From the NCBI RefSeq assembly GCF_030053115.1, contig NZ_CP125619.1, forward strand, positions 125,001-189,000: 64,000 nt of DNA, written 5' to 3'. The notes below the pieces were generated by a model that was given only the letters and a program-made list of their open reading frames with translations, did not search any database and was not told the origin of the DNA. Position 1 is the stretch's first letter. Each line of letters starts with the position of its first letter. Made by a program: the position numbers and the translations under genes. Source of the DNA: Pseudomonas svalbardensis (lineage in GTDB: Bacteria > Pseudomonadota > Gammaproteobacteria > Pseudomonadales > Pseudomonadaceae). Positions 39,087-48,272 of the stretch are shown here, piece by piece.

Positions 39087-40443
39087 GTCGGGTTTCAAGA
39101 ATTCGATCGGCCGTTATTTCAAAGGCTCCGAGTCGCTGCATGGCCAACCACTTCCCGAGGTCAACAAAGCGCTGATCGAGGACGCCCCACGCGTGGTGCG
39201 GCTGACCATCTGGGCGATCATCGGCTTCTTCGTGTTCCTGATGCTCTGGGCCAACTTCGCCGTGGTCGACGAAGTCACCAAGGGCGACGGCAAGGCGATT
39301 CCCTCGTCCAAGATCCAGAAGATCCAGAACCTTGAGGGCGGTATCGTCTCCGAGTTGTTCGTGACCGAAGGGCAGATCGTCGAGGCCGGCGCGCCGCTGA
39401 TTCGCCTGGACGACACGCGATTCGCCTCCAACGTCGGCGAAACCGAAGCCGATCGGCTGTCGATGCTGCTGCGAGTCGAACGCTTGAGCGCGGAAGTCGA
39501 CGACCGTCCGCTGAACTTCCCCGCCGATGTGCTGAAAGCCGTACCCGGTCAGGCGGCCAGCGAAGAGTCGCTGTACATCAGCCGCCGTCAGCAGCTGCAC
39601 GATGAAATTGGCGGTTTGGAGGAACAGTTGATCCAGCGTCAGCAAGAGCTGCGCGAGTTCACTTCCAAGCAGTCGCAGTACCGCAACGGGCTCGCGTTGC
39701 AACGTCAGGAAATCAACATGTCCGAGCCGTTGGTGGCCCAGGGCGCGGTATCGCCGGTTGAAGTGCTGCGGCTCAAGCGTGCCGAGGTTGAAACCCGCGG
39801 GCAACTGGACGCGACCACCCTGGCCATTCCTCGCGCCCAATCGGCGATCAAGGAAGTGCAGCGCAAAATCGACGAGACCCGTGGCAAGTTCCGCAGCGAA
39901 GCACTGACTCAACTCAATGAAGCACGCACTGATCTGAACAAGGCCCAGGCCACCGGCAAAGCGCTGGAAGACCGGGTCAGCCGGACGATGGTCACCTCGC
40001 CGGTGCGCGGCATCGTCAACAAGTTGCTGGTCAACACCATTGGCGGCGTGATTCAGCCGGGCAGCGACCTGGTGGAAATCGTGCCGCTGGACGACACCTT
40101 GCTGGTAGAGGCGAAAGTTCGCCCACAAGACATCGCCTTCCTGCATCCGGGGCAGGAAGCGACGGTGAAGTTCACGGCGTATGACTACACCATTTATGGT
40201 GGGCTGAAGGCCAAGCTTGAACAGATCGGTGCCGACACCATCACCGACGAAGACAAGAAAACCACTTACTACATCATCAAGCTGCGCACTGACCGCAGCC
40301 ACTTGGGGACGGATGAAAAGCCCTTGCTGATCATCCCGGGGATGGTGGCTTCGGTGGATATCATCACGGGCAAGAAGACCGTTCTCAGCTATCTGCTCAA
40401 GCCGATTATTCGGGCGCGGGCAGAGGCGTTGCACGAGCGGTAG
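39076..40443 (+). CDS. lapC: LapC, HlyD-type membrane fusion protein
   Basis: A 455-residue periplasmic adaptor. It has one membrane segment at about residues 43-64 (LTIWAIIGFFVFLMLWANF), a lipoyl/barrel-sandwich half (SSKIQKIQNLEGGIVSELFV), a long coiled-coil hairpin (about 120-290), the second lipoyl half (VTSPVRGIVNKLLV) and a C-terminal beta-barrel. It links LapB to LapE. GTG 39076 overlaps the lapB stop by 11 bp, giving coupling. A REPIN closes the operon. Confidence 0.94.
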   Translation: MLLKSGFKNSIGRYFKGSESLHGQPLPEVNKALIEDAPRVVRLTIWAIIGFFVFLMLWANFAVVDEVTKGDGKAIPSSKIQKIQNLEGGIVSELFVTEGQIVEAGAPLIRLDDTRFASNVGETEADRLSMLLRVERLSAEVDDRPLNFPADVLKAVPGQAASEESLYISRRQQLHDEIGGLEEQLIQRQQELREFTSKQSQYRNGLALQRQEINMSEPLVAQGAVSPVEVLRLKRAEVETRGQLDATTLAIPRAQSAIKEVQRKIDETRGKFRSEALTQLNEARTDLNKAQATGKALEDRVSRTMVTSPVRGIVNKLLVNTIGGVIQPGSDLVEIVPLDDTLLVEAKVRPQDIAFLHPGQEATVKFTAYDYTIYGGLKAKLEQIGADTITDEDKKTTYYIIKLRTDRSHLGTDEKPLLIIPGMVASVDIITGKKTVLSYLLKPIIRARAEALHER

Positions 40444-40467
40444 ATCTCTTGCGCGGCTGACGGCCTC

Positions 40468-40546
40468 TTCGCGAGCAGGCTCGCTCCCACATGGGTTCTG
40501 TGCCGGTCACAAATTCCCTGTGGGAGCGAGCCTGCTCGCGAAGACG
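40468..40546. repeat. REPIN
   Basis: REP arms at 40468-40491 and 40519-40546 enclose a short spacer of about 27 bp (ATGGGTTCTGTGCCGG...). It lies 25 bp past lapC. The following 200 bp up to tauD are AT-rich around 40560-40620 and hold no gene. Confidence 0.9.
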
Positions 40547-40745
40547 GCCTCAAGAGCGGCGCAACCAAATGCCATATCGTTATTCGCTAACGGTATTTAA
40601 ATTTCAGTTCTTATATCTATAAAGTCACTCCCCTGCGTACCTGCCGACCAATCGGCGCGCCGCACGACACGAACCAACACGGGACCTCCGTGAGTTTCTT
40701 GATCGACGCGCGCGCCCTTGAGCGTGCCGTGCGTGGGAGTGATTT

Positions 40746-41642
40746 ATGTCTGCAGCAACGGCTTCCCCAAGCGCCGCGAACATCGCGCCGCAAACCTTCG
40801 ACATCCGCCCGTTCAGTGACGCCGTCGGTGCCGAAATCATCGGCCTCGACCTGTCCCGCCCGATCAATGATCAGGACTTCGCCCGCATCCACCGCGCGCA
40901 CCTGGATCATCACGTCGTGGTGTTCCGCGACCAACGCATTACCCCCGAGCAGCACATCGCCTTCAGCCGCCGTTTCGGCGTGTTGCAGATTCATGTGCTC
41001 AAGCAATTCCTGCTGGCCGGGCATCCGGAAATCCTCATCGTTTCCAACATCATTGAAAACGGCCAGTCCATTGGCCTCGGTGACGCCGGCAAGTTCTGGC
41101 ATTCCGACCTTTCCTATAAAGAACTGCCAAGCCTGGGCTCGATGCTGCACGCCCAGGAGCTACCGTCCGAGGGCGGCGACACGCTCTTCGCCGACATGCA
41201 CAAAGCCTGGGACAACCTTCCCGAAGCGCTGCGTAAAGCCGTCGAAGGTCGGTCGGCCGCGCACTCCTACACGGCGCGTTACAGCGAGACCAAATTCGAA
41301 GGCAACTGGCGCCCGACGCTGACGCCTGAGCAACTGGCTCAGGTCGCTGAAGTGGTCCACCCGATTGTTCGCACTCACCCGGAAAACGGCCGCAAGGCGT
41401 TGTTCGTCAGCGAGGGGTTCACCACCCGCATCGTTGGTTTGCCGGCAGACGAAAGCAAGCAACTGCTCGACGAGCTCTACGCCCACAGCGTGCTGCCGCA
41501 AAACATCTACCGCCATCAATGGCAGGCCCACGACCTGGTGTTCTGGGACAACCGTTCGCTGATTCATCTCGCCGCCGGATGCCCAAGCTACCTGCGCCGC
41601 AAGTTGTATCGCACCACCATCCAGGGCGACGCGCCTTTCTGA
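40746..41642 (+). CDS. TauD/TfdA-family Fe(II)/2-oxoglutarate dioxygenase
   Basis: A 298-residue dioxygenase. The iron-binding HxD is in FWHSDLSY (about residues 119-121), the distal His in DNRSLIHLAAG (about 273), and the 2-oxoglutarate-binding Arg in RKLYRTTIQG (about 290). Family members hydroxylate taurine, alkyl sulfates, 2,4-D or other small acids so that sulfite/sulfate or another group is released. The gene lies 18 bp before an ABC importer of the SsuA/TauA type, so the pair probably takes up and opens one organosulfur or related compound. The first 15 residues are a flexible extension. The substrate cannot be told from sequence. Confidence 0.88.
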   Translation: MSAATASPSAANIAPQTFDIRPFSDAVGAEIIGLDLSRPINDQDFARIHRAHLDHHVVVFRDQRITPEQHIAFSRRFGVLQIHVLKQFLLAGHPEILIVSNIIENGQSIGLGDAGKFWHSDLSYKELPSLGSMLHAQELPSEGGDTLFADMHKAWDNLPEALRKAVEGRSAAHSYTARYSETKFEGNWRPTLTPEQLAQVAEVVHPIVRTHPENGRKALFVSEGFTTRIVGLPADESKQLLDELYAHSVLPQNIYRHQWQAHDLVFWDNRSLIHLAAGCPSYLRRKLYRTTIQGDAPF

Positions 41643-41660
41643 TTTGTCGGAGAAACTCTC

Positions 41661-42686
41661 ATGTCCAAACGTCTTCCATTTGCACCGCTGGCCGCGGCCA
41701 TTGGCCTGGGTTTCAGCCTGATCGCCAGCAGCCTGGTGGCGCCGACCGTGGCCCACGCTGAAGGTGAAATTCGCATCGCCGAGCAGTTCGGCATCGTTTA
41801 CCTGTTGCTCAATGTGGTGCGCGATCAAAACCTGATCGAGAAGTACGGCAAGCAGGAAGGCATCGACATCAAGGTCGACTGGACTCAGCTCTCCGGCGGG
41901 GCGGCAGTCAACGATGCGTTGCTCTCCGGTTCCATTGATATTGCCGGTGCGGGCGTCGGTCCGCTGCTGACCATCTGGGACCGCACCCACGGCAAGCAGA
42001 ACGTCAAAGCCGTCGCCTCCCTCGGCAACTTCCCGTACTACCTGGTGAGCAACAATCCCAAGGTCAAAACCATCGCTGACTTCACCGAGAAGGACCGCAT
42101 CGCGGTACCGGCGGTCGGCGTGTCGGTGCAGTCACGCATCCTGCAATACGCGGCCGCCAAGCAGTGGGGCGACAAGGAATTCAATCGCCTCGACAAGTAC
42201 ACCATCGCCGTTCCGCACCCCGACGCCACGGCGGCGCTGATTGCCGGCGGCACCGAGTTGACCGGACACTTTTCCAACCCGCCGTTCCAGGATCAAGAGC
42301 TGGCCAACCCTAACGTCCACGTTGTGCTGAACTCCAATGACGTGCTCGGCCCGAACTCGCCGACGGTGCTGTTCGCCACTGAGAAATTCCGCGACGAGAA
42401 CCCGAAAACCTACAAGGCGTTCGTCCAGGCGCTGACTGAGGCGGCCGAGTTTGCCCAGAACGATAAAGGTGCGGCGGCGGACACGTACATCCGTGTCACC
42501 AAGGCCAAAATCGATCGTGCCGCGCTGCTGAAAATCATCGATAACCCGCAGTTCGAATTCAGCGTCACGCCGAAAAATACTTACCCGCTGGCCGAATTCC
42601 TCTACCGCGTCGGCGCGATCAAAAACAAACCGGACTCGTGGAAGGACTACTTCTTCCAGGACGCCAAACCGCTGCAAGGGAGCTGA
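41661..42686 (+). CDS. ABC transporter substrate-binding protein, SsuA/TauA (NMT1) type
   Basis: A 341-residue periplasmic binding protein with a Sec signal peptide (cleavage after AHA, about residue 33). The fold is that of nitrate/sulfonate/taurine binding proteins: GEIRIAEQFGIVYLLLNVV, DIAGAGVGPLL and VQSRILQYAAAKQWG in the two-lobe arrangement. It binds a small anionic compound and delivers it to the ATPase and permease encoded next. Stop codon and the ATPase start are 5 bp apart. The exact ligand is unknown. Confidence 0.87.
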   Translation: MSKRLPFAPLAAAIGLGFSLIASSLVAPTVAHAEGEIRIAEQFGIVYLLLNVVRDQNLIEKYGKQEGIDIKVDWTQLSGGAAVNDALLSGSIDIAGAGVGPLLTIWDRTHGKQNVKAVASLGNFPYYLVSNNPKVKTIADFTEKDRIAVPAVGVSVQSRILQYAAAKQWGDKEFNRLDKYTIAVPHPDATAALIAGGTELTGHFSNPPFQDQELANPNVHVVLNSNDVLGPNSPTVLFATEKFRDENPKTYKAFVQALTEAAEFAQNDKGAAADTYIRVTKAKIDRAALLKIIDNPQFEFSVTPKNTYPLAEFLYRVGAIKNKPDSWKDYFFQDAKPLQGS

Positions 42687-42691
42687 CCGAG

Positions 42692-43552
42692 ATGAACGCC
42701 CCTTTGCAAGGCCACACGGTCAGCAAACCGATCGCGGCAGCCCAAGCGCTGCTGTCGGTCGACAACGCCAGCCTCGAATACCGCACGCCTCAGCGGGTGG
42801 TTCGTGCGACCCATCAGGTCAGTTTTGAAATCGATCCGGCGGACCGCTTTGTGCTGCTCGGTCCGTCCGGTTGCGGCAAATCAACGTTGCTCAAGGCGGT
42901 CGCCGGGTTCATTCAGCCGTGTGAAGGGGAAATCCGTCTTCAGGGGCAAACCGTTCATGCCCCGGGGCCGGACCGGATCGTGGTGTTCCAGGAATTCGAT
43001 CAACTGCCGCCGTGGAAAACCGTCAAACAGAACGTGATGTTTCCGCTGCTTGCCTCGAAAACCCTCAAGCGCAAAGAGGCCGAGGAGCGAGCGCTGCACT
43101 ACCTGGACAAGGTCGGTCTGGCGGCGTTTGCCGACGCCTACCCGCATACCTTGTCCGGCGGCATGAAAGCGCGGGTGGCGATTGCTCGTGCGCTGGCCAT
43201 GCAGCCGAAAATCCTCTTGATGGACGAACCCTTCGCCGCCCTCGATGCGCTGACTCGCCGCAAGATGCAGGAAGAATTGCTGCTGCTCTGGGAAGAAGTA
43301 CGCTTCACGCTGCTGTTCGTCACGCACTCCATCGAAGAAGCGCTGGTGGTGGGCAATCGAATCCTGCTGCTGTCGCCGCATCCGGGGCGGGTGCGGGCGG
43401 AAGTCCACAGCCATCAATACGACTTGCACAGCCTCGGCGGCGTGGCCTTTCAGGAGTCGGCGCGGCGCATTCATCGGTTGTTGTTCGATGAAGGTCAGTC
43501 CCCGCAAACCGAGCGTGAGCTGGATTTCTCCGACATCCGCATCGCTTATTGA
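42692..43552 (+). CDS. ABC transporter ATP-binding protein, SsuB/TauB type
   Basis: A 286-residue ATPase: Walker A GPSGCGKST (about residue 60), Q-loop QEFDQLPPWK, signature LSGGMKARVAIARAL, Walker B ILLMDEP and H-loop VTHSIEEA. The last part (RRIHRLLFDEGQSPQ) is the usual tail of nitrate/sulfonate importers. ATG 42692 is used because the longer frame would run into the upstream gene. Second component of the importer operon. Confidence 0.9.
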   Translation: MNAPLQGHTVSKPIAAAQALLSVDNASLEYRTPQRVVRATHQVSFEIDPADRFVLLGPSGCGKSTLLKAVAGFIQPCEGEIRLQGQTVHAPGPDRIVVFQEFDQLPPWKTVKQNVMFPLLASKTLKRKEAEERALHYLDKVGLAAFADAYPHTLSGGMKARVAIARALAMQPKILLMDEPFAALDALTRRKMQEELLLLWEEVRFTLLFVTHSIEEALVVGNRILLLSPHPGRVRAEVHSHQYDLHSLGGVAFQESARRIHRLLFDEGQSPQTERELDFSDIRIAY

Positions 43553-43572
43553 GCCATTGAGAGGAGTGCCCG

Positions 43573-44439
43573 ATGAGCCTTTTATCATCCCCGCGTGAAG
43601 AGTTTGAAACGGTGTTGCCGCCGCTGACGAGCGTGCCGCTGGAACGTGAATTACCGCTCGGTCAGCGCCTCTGGCAACAGGGCTGGGTGCGTAAAAGTCT
43701 GATCCTGATTTTGCTCGCGGTGCTTTGGGAAGTGGTTGCCCGTGTTCAGAACAACGACCTGTTGCTGCCCAGTTTTCTGCAAACCGGCAGCGCGCTGTAT
43801 GACGGTTTGCTCAGTGGCGAGTTGCTGGGCAAGGTGTGGATTTCGCTGGTGGTGCTGCTCAAGGGCTACCTGATCGGCATCGTCCTGGCGTTTGCCCTGA
43901 CCACCCTGGCGGTGTCGACGCAGTTCGGTCGCGATCTGCTGAGTACGTTGACCTCGATGTTCAACCCGCTGCCGGCGATTGCGCTGTTGCCGTTGGCGCT
44001 GCTGTGGTTCGGCCTGGGACAGAACAGTCTGATTTTTGTGTTGGTGCATTCGGTGCTCTGGGCGCTGGCCTTGAACACCTATGCCGGGTTTCTTGGCGTC
44101 TCGGAAACCCTGCGCATGGCCGGGCGTAATTACGGCCTCAAAGGCATGCGCTTCGTGCTGTTCATTCTGATCCCGGCAGCACTGCCATCGATTCTCGCCG
44201 GGCTGAAAATCGGCTGGGCTTTTGCCTGGCGCACGCTGATCGCCGCTGAGTTGGTGTTCGGTGCCACCAGTGGCAAGGGCGGCTTGGGCTGGTACATCTT
44301 CCAGAACCGCAATGAGCTGTACACCGACAAGGTGTTTGCCGGGTTGGCGGTCGTGATCCTGATCGGCTTGCTGGTGGAAAACCTGGTGTTCAGTACGCTG
44401 GAGCGGGTCACGGTGAAGCGTTGGGGGATGCAGCGTTGA
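43573..44439 (+). CDS. ABC transporter permease, SsuC/TauC type
   Basis: A 288-residue inner-membrane permease with about six helices (first at about 42-60). It has the binding-protein-dependent transport EAA-like loop near LRMAGRNYGLKGMRFVLFILIPAALPSILAG (about 178-208). GAGAGGAG precedes ATG 43573. It ends the four-gene unit of dioxygenase, binding protein, ATPase and permease; spacing of 20 bp from the ATPase supports one transcript. Confidence 0.9.
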   Translation: MSLLSSPREEFETVLPPLTSVPLERELPLGQRLWQQGWVRKSLILILLAVLWEVVARVQNNDLLLPSFLQTGSALYDGLLSGELLGKVWISLVVLLKGYLIGIVLAFALTTLAVSTQFGRDLLSTLTSMFNPLPAIALLPLALLWFGLGQNSLIFVLVHSVLWALALNTYAGFLGVSETLRMAGRNYGLKGMRFVLFILIPAALPSILAGLKIGWAFAWRTLIAAELVFGATSGKGGLGWYIFQNRNELYTDKVFAGLAVVILIGLLVENLVFSTLERVTVKRWGMQR

Positions 44440-44500
44440 ACAATGTTTGATCTGCTAGCATTGCGTCTGACTCAATCCAGATCAGACACGAGTGCTCAGC

Positions 44501-45427
44501 ATGCAACTCCCGGACATGAACTTGTTGGTCGCCCTCGACGCCTTGCTCGACGAGGGCAGTGTGGTGGGCGCCGCGCGGCGCATGAACCTCAGCCCGGCGG
44601 CGATGAGCCGGACGCTGACGCGCATTCGCGAGGCCATCGGCGATCCGATTCTAGTGCGCGCCGGCCGTGGTTTGGTGCCGACGCCCAAGGCGCTGGCGTT
44701 GCGCGAGCAGGTGCGTGACGTGGTGGAGCAGGCGGCGCTGTTGTTTCGTTCGGCCGATGCGGTGGAGCTGGGCACGTTGTGCCGTCGGTTCAGCATTCGA
44801 GCCAATGACTTTTTCGTCGGTGTTTATGGCGGGAAACTGTTCGACACCCTGGATCGTCAGGCGCCGCACTGTGAACTGCGTTTTGTGCCGGAAGGCGATG
44901 GTGATGACGAGGCGCTACGCGAAGGGCGGATCGATCTGAGCATCAGCAATACCCGGCCGCTAACCCCGGAAGTGAAGATTCAGAATCTGTTCTCTACCCA
45001 CTTTGTGGGCCTGGTTCGCCAAGACCATCCGCTGTTCGATGAAGAGATCACGGCCGAGCGTTTCGCCGGGTTTTCCCATATCAGCATGTCCCGCCGCGGC
45101 ATCGCCCGTGGCCCGATTGATACCGCGCTCAATGCGTTGGGGCTGGAGCGGCGGGTGGCGGTGATTGCGCCGAGTTTCCATGCCGCGATGTTTGCCTTGC
45201 CTGATTCCGATTTGATTCTGCCGGTGCCCAAGGAGGCATTGCTGAGCGTCCAGCGCCTGGGTCTGAAGCTGCGCTCGTTTACGCTACCGATTCCGCTGCC
45301 GACCATAATGCTGACCCAGTCCTGGCACCCACGTTTCGACAAGGATCCGGCCCATCGCTGGCTGCGCGAAACCCTCAAGGCCTGTTGCGACGAGACGTGG
45401 CTGGCAACACAACCTTCCTCAAGCTGA
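44501..45427 (+). CDS. LysR-family transcriptional regulator
   Basis: A 308-residue regulator. The N-terminal winged helix (MNLLVALDALLDEGSVVGAARRMNLSPAAMSRTLTRIRE) and a C-terminal periplasmic-binding-like effector domain are both complete. It reads in the same direction as the importer genes, 61 bp behind the permease, so it may control them or be co-transcribed. The subgroup resembles NodD/PcpR-like members with MQLPDMNLLVALD starts. ATG 44501 is preferred over GTG 44492, which adds three residues. Confidence 0.88.
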   Translation: MQLPDMNLLVALDALLDEGSVVGAARRMNLSPAAMSRTLTRIREAIGDPILVRAGRGLVPTPKALALREQVRDVVEQAALLFRSADAVELGTLCRRFSIRANDFFVGVYGGKLFDTLDRQAPHCELRFVPEGDGDDEALREGRIDLSISNTRPLTPEVKIQNLFSTHFVGLVRQDHPLFDEEITAERFAGFSHISMSRRGIARGPIDTALNALGLERRVAVIAPSFHAAMFALPDSDLILPVPKEALLSVQRLGLKLRSFTLPIPLPTIMLTQSWHPRFDKDPAHRWLRETLKACCDETWLATQPSSS

Positions 45428-45437
45428 TCACTCACCC

Positions 45438-45531
45438 CTGTGGGAGCGAGCTTGCTCGCGATAGCGTCGGATCAGTCAGCATTAATGTTGAATGTGATGG
45501 CCCTATCGCGAGCAAGCTCGCTCCCACAGGG
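45438..45531. repeat. REPIN
   Basis: Arms CTGTGGGAGCGAGCTTGCTCGCGATAG (45438-45464) and its inverted partner (45503-45531). This copy has the outward orientation (TGTGGGAG first) and the GCTTGC variant of the core. Located between the LysR gene and the drug-efflux operon. Confidence 0.88.
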
Positions 45532-45639
45532 TTTTGTATTGCTGCATGGGGCGCACTTATAAGCTGCCAATAAGTCAATTTTCGTAAGCCCTCACGCTTC
45601 TTAAAATGCTTCGGTATTCAAATCCCGGAGCTTGCAGTC

Positions 45640-47175
45640 ATGACTTCCCTCACGGTCACGGCACCTCTCGCCGCGGCCAGCCCGGCTGCCGTCACGCCAC
45701 CGGTCTTTGGTCCGCGGATCATCATCGGTCTGGTGGGCGTGTTGTTGGCGGTGATGGTGTCGGGCCTGAACGAGATGGTGACCAAGGTTGCCCTCGCCGA
45801 CATCCGCGGCGCATTGGCCATTGGCTACGACGAAGGCACCTGGCTGGTCGCCAGTTACACCGCGACCTCGGTGGCGGCCATGGCTTTCGCGCCGTGGTGC
45901 TCGGTGACGTTCTCGCTGCGCCGGTTCACCCTCTGCGCCATCAGTGCATTCACCCTGTTGGGCGTGTTGTGCCCGTTCGCTCCAAACTACGAAAGCCTGC
46001 TGGTCATGCGCACCTTGCAAGGCCTGGCGGGCGGTGCGTTGCCGCCGATGCTGATGACCGTCGCGCTGCGTTTTTTGCCGGCCAACGTGAAGCTTTATGG
46101 TCTGGCCGGTTATGCCCTGAGCGCGACGTTCGGCCCAGGGCTCGGCACTCCGCTGGCCGGGTTGTGGACCGAACACGTCGGATGGCAGTGGACCTTCTGG
46201 CAAATCATCGCACCGTGCCTGATCGCCACGGTCGCGGTGGCGTATGGCTTGCCCCAGGACCCGTTGCGCCTGGAGCGCTTCAAACAATTCAACTGGCGCG
46301 GCTTGCTGCTGGGGTTCCCGGCGATCTGCATGCTGGTGATCGGCATTTTGCAAGGCAATCGGCTGGACTGGTTCGAGTCGAGCCTGATCTGCGGATTACT
46401 CGGGGGTGGGTCGCTGTTGCTGGTGTTGTTTCTGATCAATGAATGGTCGCAGCCAATGCCGTTTTTCAAGATGCAGATGCTCGGCATCCGCAATCTGTCG
46501 TTCGCCTTGCTGACCTTGGCCGGGGTGCTGGTGGTGTTGCTGGCGGTGATCATTATTCCGTCCAGCTACCTGGCGCAGGTGCAAGGTTATCGCCCGGTTC
46601 AGACCGCGCCGATCATGCTGCTGGCAGCGTTGCCGCAGTTGATCGCGCTGCCGTTGGTGGCGGCGTTGTGCAACCTGCGTTGGGTCGATTGCCGCTGGGT
46701 GCTGGGGTTCGGCCTGAGCATGCTGACGCTGTCCTGCATCGGTGGGTCGCAGCTGACGTCGGTGTGGATTCGCGACGACTTCTACGTGCTGCAACTGCTG
46801 CAAATCTTCGGTCAGCCGATGGCGGTGCTGCCGCTGTTGATGCTTTCCACCGGCAGCATCAGCCCGATGGAAGGGCCCTTCGCTTCGGCCTGGTTCAACA
46901 CCGTAAAAGGCCTGGCGGCGGTGGTCGCCACCGGCGTACTGGAGGCGTTGACCACCTCAAGGCTGCATTTTCACTCGGTGATGCTGGTGGACAGCCTCGG
47001 CAACTCACCCCTGGTCGACAGCGACAGCCCGGACCTTGCCCACCGGCTGCATGAGCAGGCCGTGGTGCTGACGGCATCGGATCTTTATCTGTGCATGGCC
47101 GGCGTTGCGCTGGCGCTGATCCTGCTGATTTTCTGGCTGCCGACGCGGATCTATCCGCCGCGCGCGCCAACTTGA
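45640..47175 (+). CDS. MFS transporter, DHA2 (EmrB-like, 14 TM)
   Basis: A 511-residue drug:H+ antiporter. It has about 14 hydrophobic helices and motifs typical of the DHA2 group (DIRGALAIGYDEGTWLVASYTATSVAAM, LMVMRTLQGLAGGALPPM-like segment at about 125, and GPGLGTPLAGLWTEHVGWQWTF in helix 5). With the HlyD-type adaptor and outer-membrane protein that follow it forms an EmrAB-TolC-type tripartite pump. GGAG lies 9 nt upstream of ATG 45640. Substrate unknown. Confidence 0.9.
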   Translation: MTSLTVTAPLAAASPAAVTPPVFGPRIIIGLVGVLLAVMVSGLNEMVTKVALADIRGALAIGYDEGTWLVASYTATSVAAMAFAPWCSVTFSLRRFTLCAISAFTLLGVLCPFAPNYESLLVMRTLQGLAGGALPPMLMTVALRFLPANVKLYGLAGYALSATFGPGLGTPLAGLWTEHVGWQWTFWQIIAPCLIATVAVAYGLPQDPLRLERFKQFNWRGLLLGFPAICMLVIGILQGNRLDWFESSLICGLLGGGSLLLVLFLINEWSQPMPFFKMQMLGIRNLSFALLTLAGVLVVLLAVIIIPSSYLAQVQGYRPVQTAPIMLLAALPQLIALPLVAALCNLRWVDCRWVLGFGLSMLTLSCIGGSQLTSVWIRDDFYVLQLLQIFGQPMAVLPLLMLSTGSISPMEGPFASAWFNTVKGLAAVVATGVLEALTTSRLHFHSVMLVDSLGNSPLVDSDSPDLAHRLHEQAVVLTASDLYLCMAGVALALILLIFWLPTRIYPPRAPT

Positions 47176-47201
47176 ATGCTTCACTGAAACAGAAGGTTTT
47201 T

Positions 47202-48272
47202 ATGACGACTCAATCAAAGCAAAAAGTGGCCGTTGGCGTCGCCGTGGTGGTGGCGCTCGGGGTGCTGGTTTATTGGCTGGCGCCCGGCCTGTTCGGCAAA
47301 CGCACGCAGCAGAACACCAATGACGCCTTTGTCTCGGCGGACTTCACGCTGGTGGTGCCGCGAGTGGCCGGGTTCATCAAGGAAGTGCTAGTGGAGGACA
47401 ACCAGCAGGTCAAGGCCGGGCAGTTGCTGGCGTTGATTGATGACCGTGATCTGCGTGCCGCCGCCCAAGCGGCAGACGCTGAAACCCTGGTGGCCAGGGC
47501 GCAACTGCAAAATGCCCGTGCGACCCTTGAGCGTCAGGCTTCGGTGATCGCTCAGGCCCAGGCCACGGTCGTGTCGGCCAAGGCTGAAATGGCCTTCGCC
47601 GAGCATGAACTGAATCGCTACAACCATCTCGCCGGGGTGGGCGCCGGCACGGTGCAGAACGCTCAACAAGCGCGGACTCGCATCGATCAGGCTTCCGCGC
47701 GGTTGGCTATCGTGACGGCGATGCTGGCGGCGGAGCGCAAGCAGGTGGAAGTCCTCACCGCCCAGCGTGACGCGGCTGAAGGAGGGTTGAAACGGGCGCA
47801 AGCGGCGCTGGAAATGGCCAGCTACGAGCTCTCCTACACCCGCATCGTTGCACCTCAGGACGGTATGGTCGGCGAGCGCGCCGTTCGGGTCGGTGCCTAT
47901 GTCACGCCGGGGAGCAAAATCCTCGCGGTGGTGCCGCTTGCGCAGGCCTATGTGGTCGCCAATTTTCAGGAGACCCAACTGACCGACGTGCAGCCGGGGC
48001 AGGACGTGCAAGTGCGTGTCGACAGCCTCGGCGGCGAGGTCCTGAGCGGTCGCGTCGAGAGCATCGCACCGGCCACGGGTGTGACGTTCGCCTCGGTTAA
48101 GCCGGACAACGCCACCGGTAACTTCACCAAGGTGGTGCAGCGGATTCCGGTGAAAATCGTCCTTGATCCGGGTCAGGCATTGGTCGAGCGGTTGCGCGTG
48201 GGGATGTCGGTTGAGGCGAGTATTGATACTGCAAGCGCCAGCGCCGATGAGCATGAGGTCGCGCAACGATGA
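47202..48272 (+). CDS. HlyD/EmrA-type membrane fusion protein
   Basis: A 356-residue adaptor with one N-terminal membrane helix (about residues 9-27), the EmrA signature TNDAFVSADFTLVVPRVAGFI, a coiled-coil hairpin (about 90-205) and the second lipoyl half (YTRIVAPQDGMVGERAVRVG). ATG 47202 lies 26 bp after the MFS stop. The stop overlaps the ATG of the next gene (ATGA). Confidence 0.9.
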   Translation: MTTQSKQKVAVGVAVVVALGVLVYWLAPGLFGKRTQQNTNDAFVSADFTLVVPRVAGFIKEVLVEDNQQVKAGQLLALIDDRDLRAAAQAADAETLVARAQLQNARATLERQASVIAQAQATVVSAKAEMAFAEHELNRYNHLAGVGAGTVQNAQQARTRIDQASARLAIVTAMLAAERKQVEVLTAQRDAAEGGLKRAQAALEMASYELSYTRIVAPQDGMVGERAVRVGAYVTPGSKILAVVPLAQAYVVANFQETQLTDVQPGQDVQVRVDSLGGEVLSGRVESIAPATGVTFASVKPDNATGNFTKVVQRIPVKIVLDPGQALVERLRVGMSVEASIDTASASADEHEVAQR

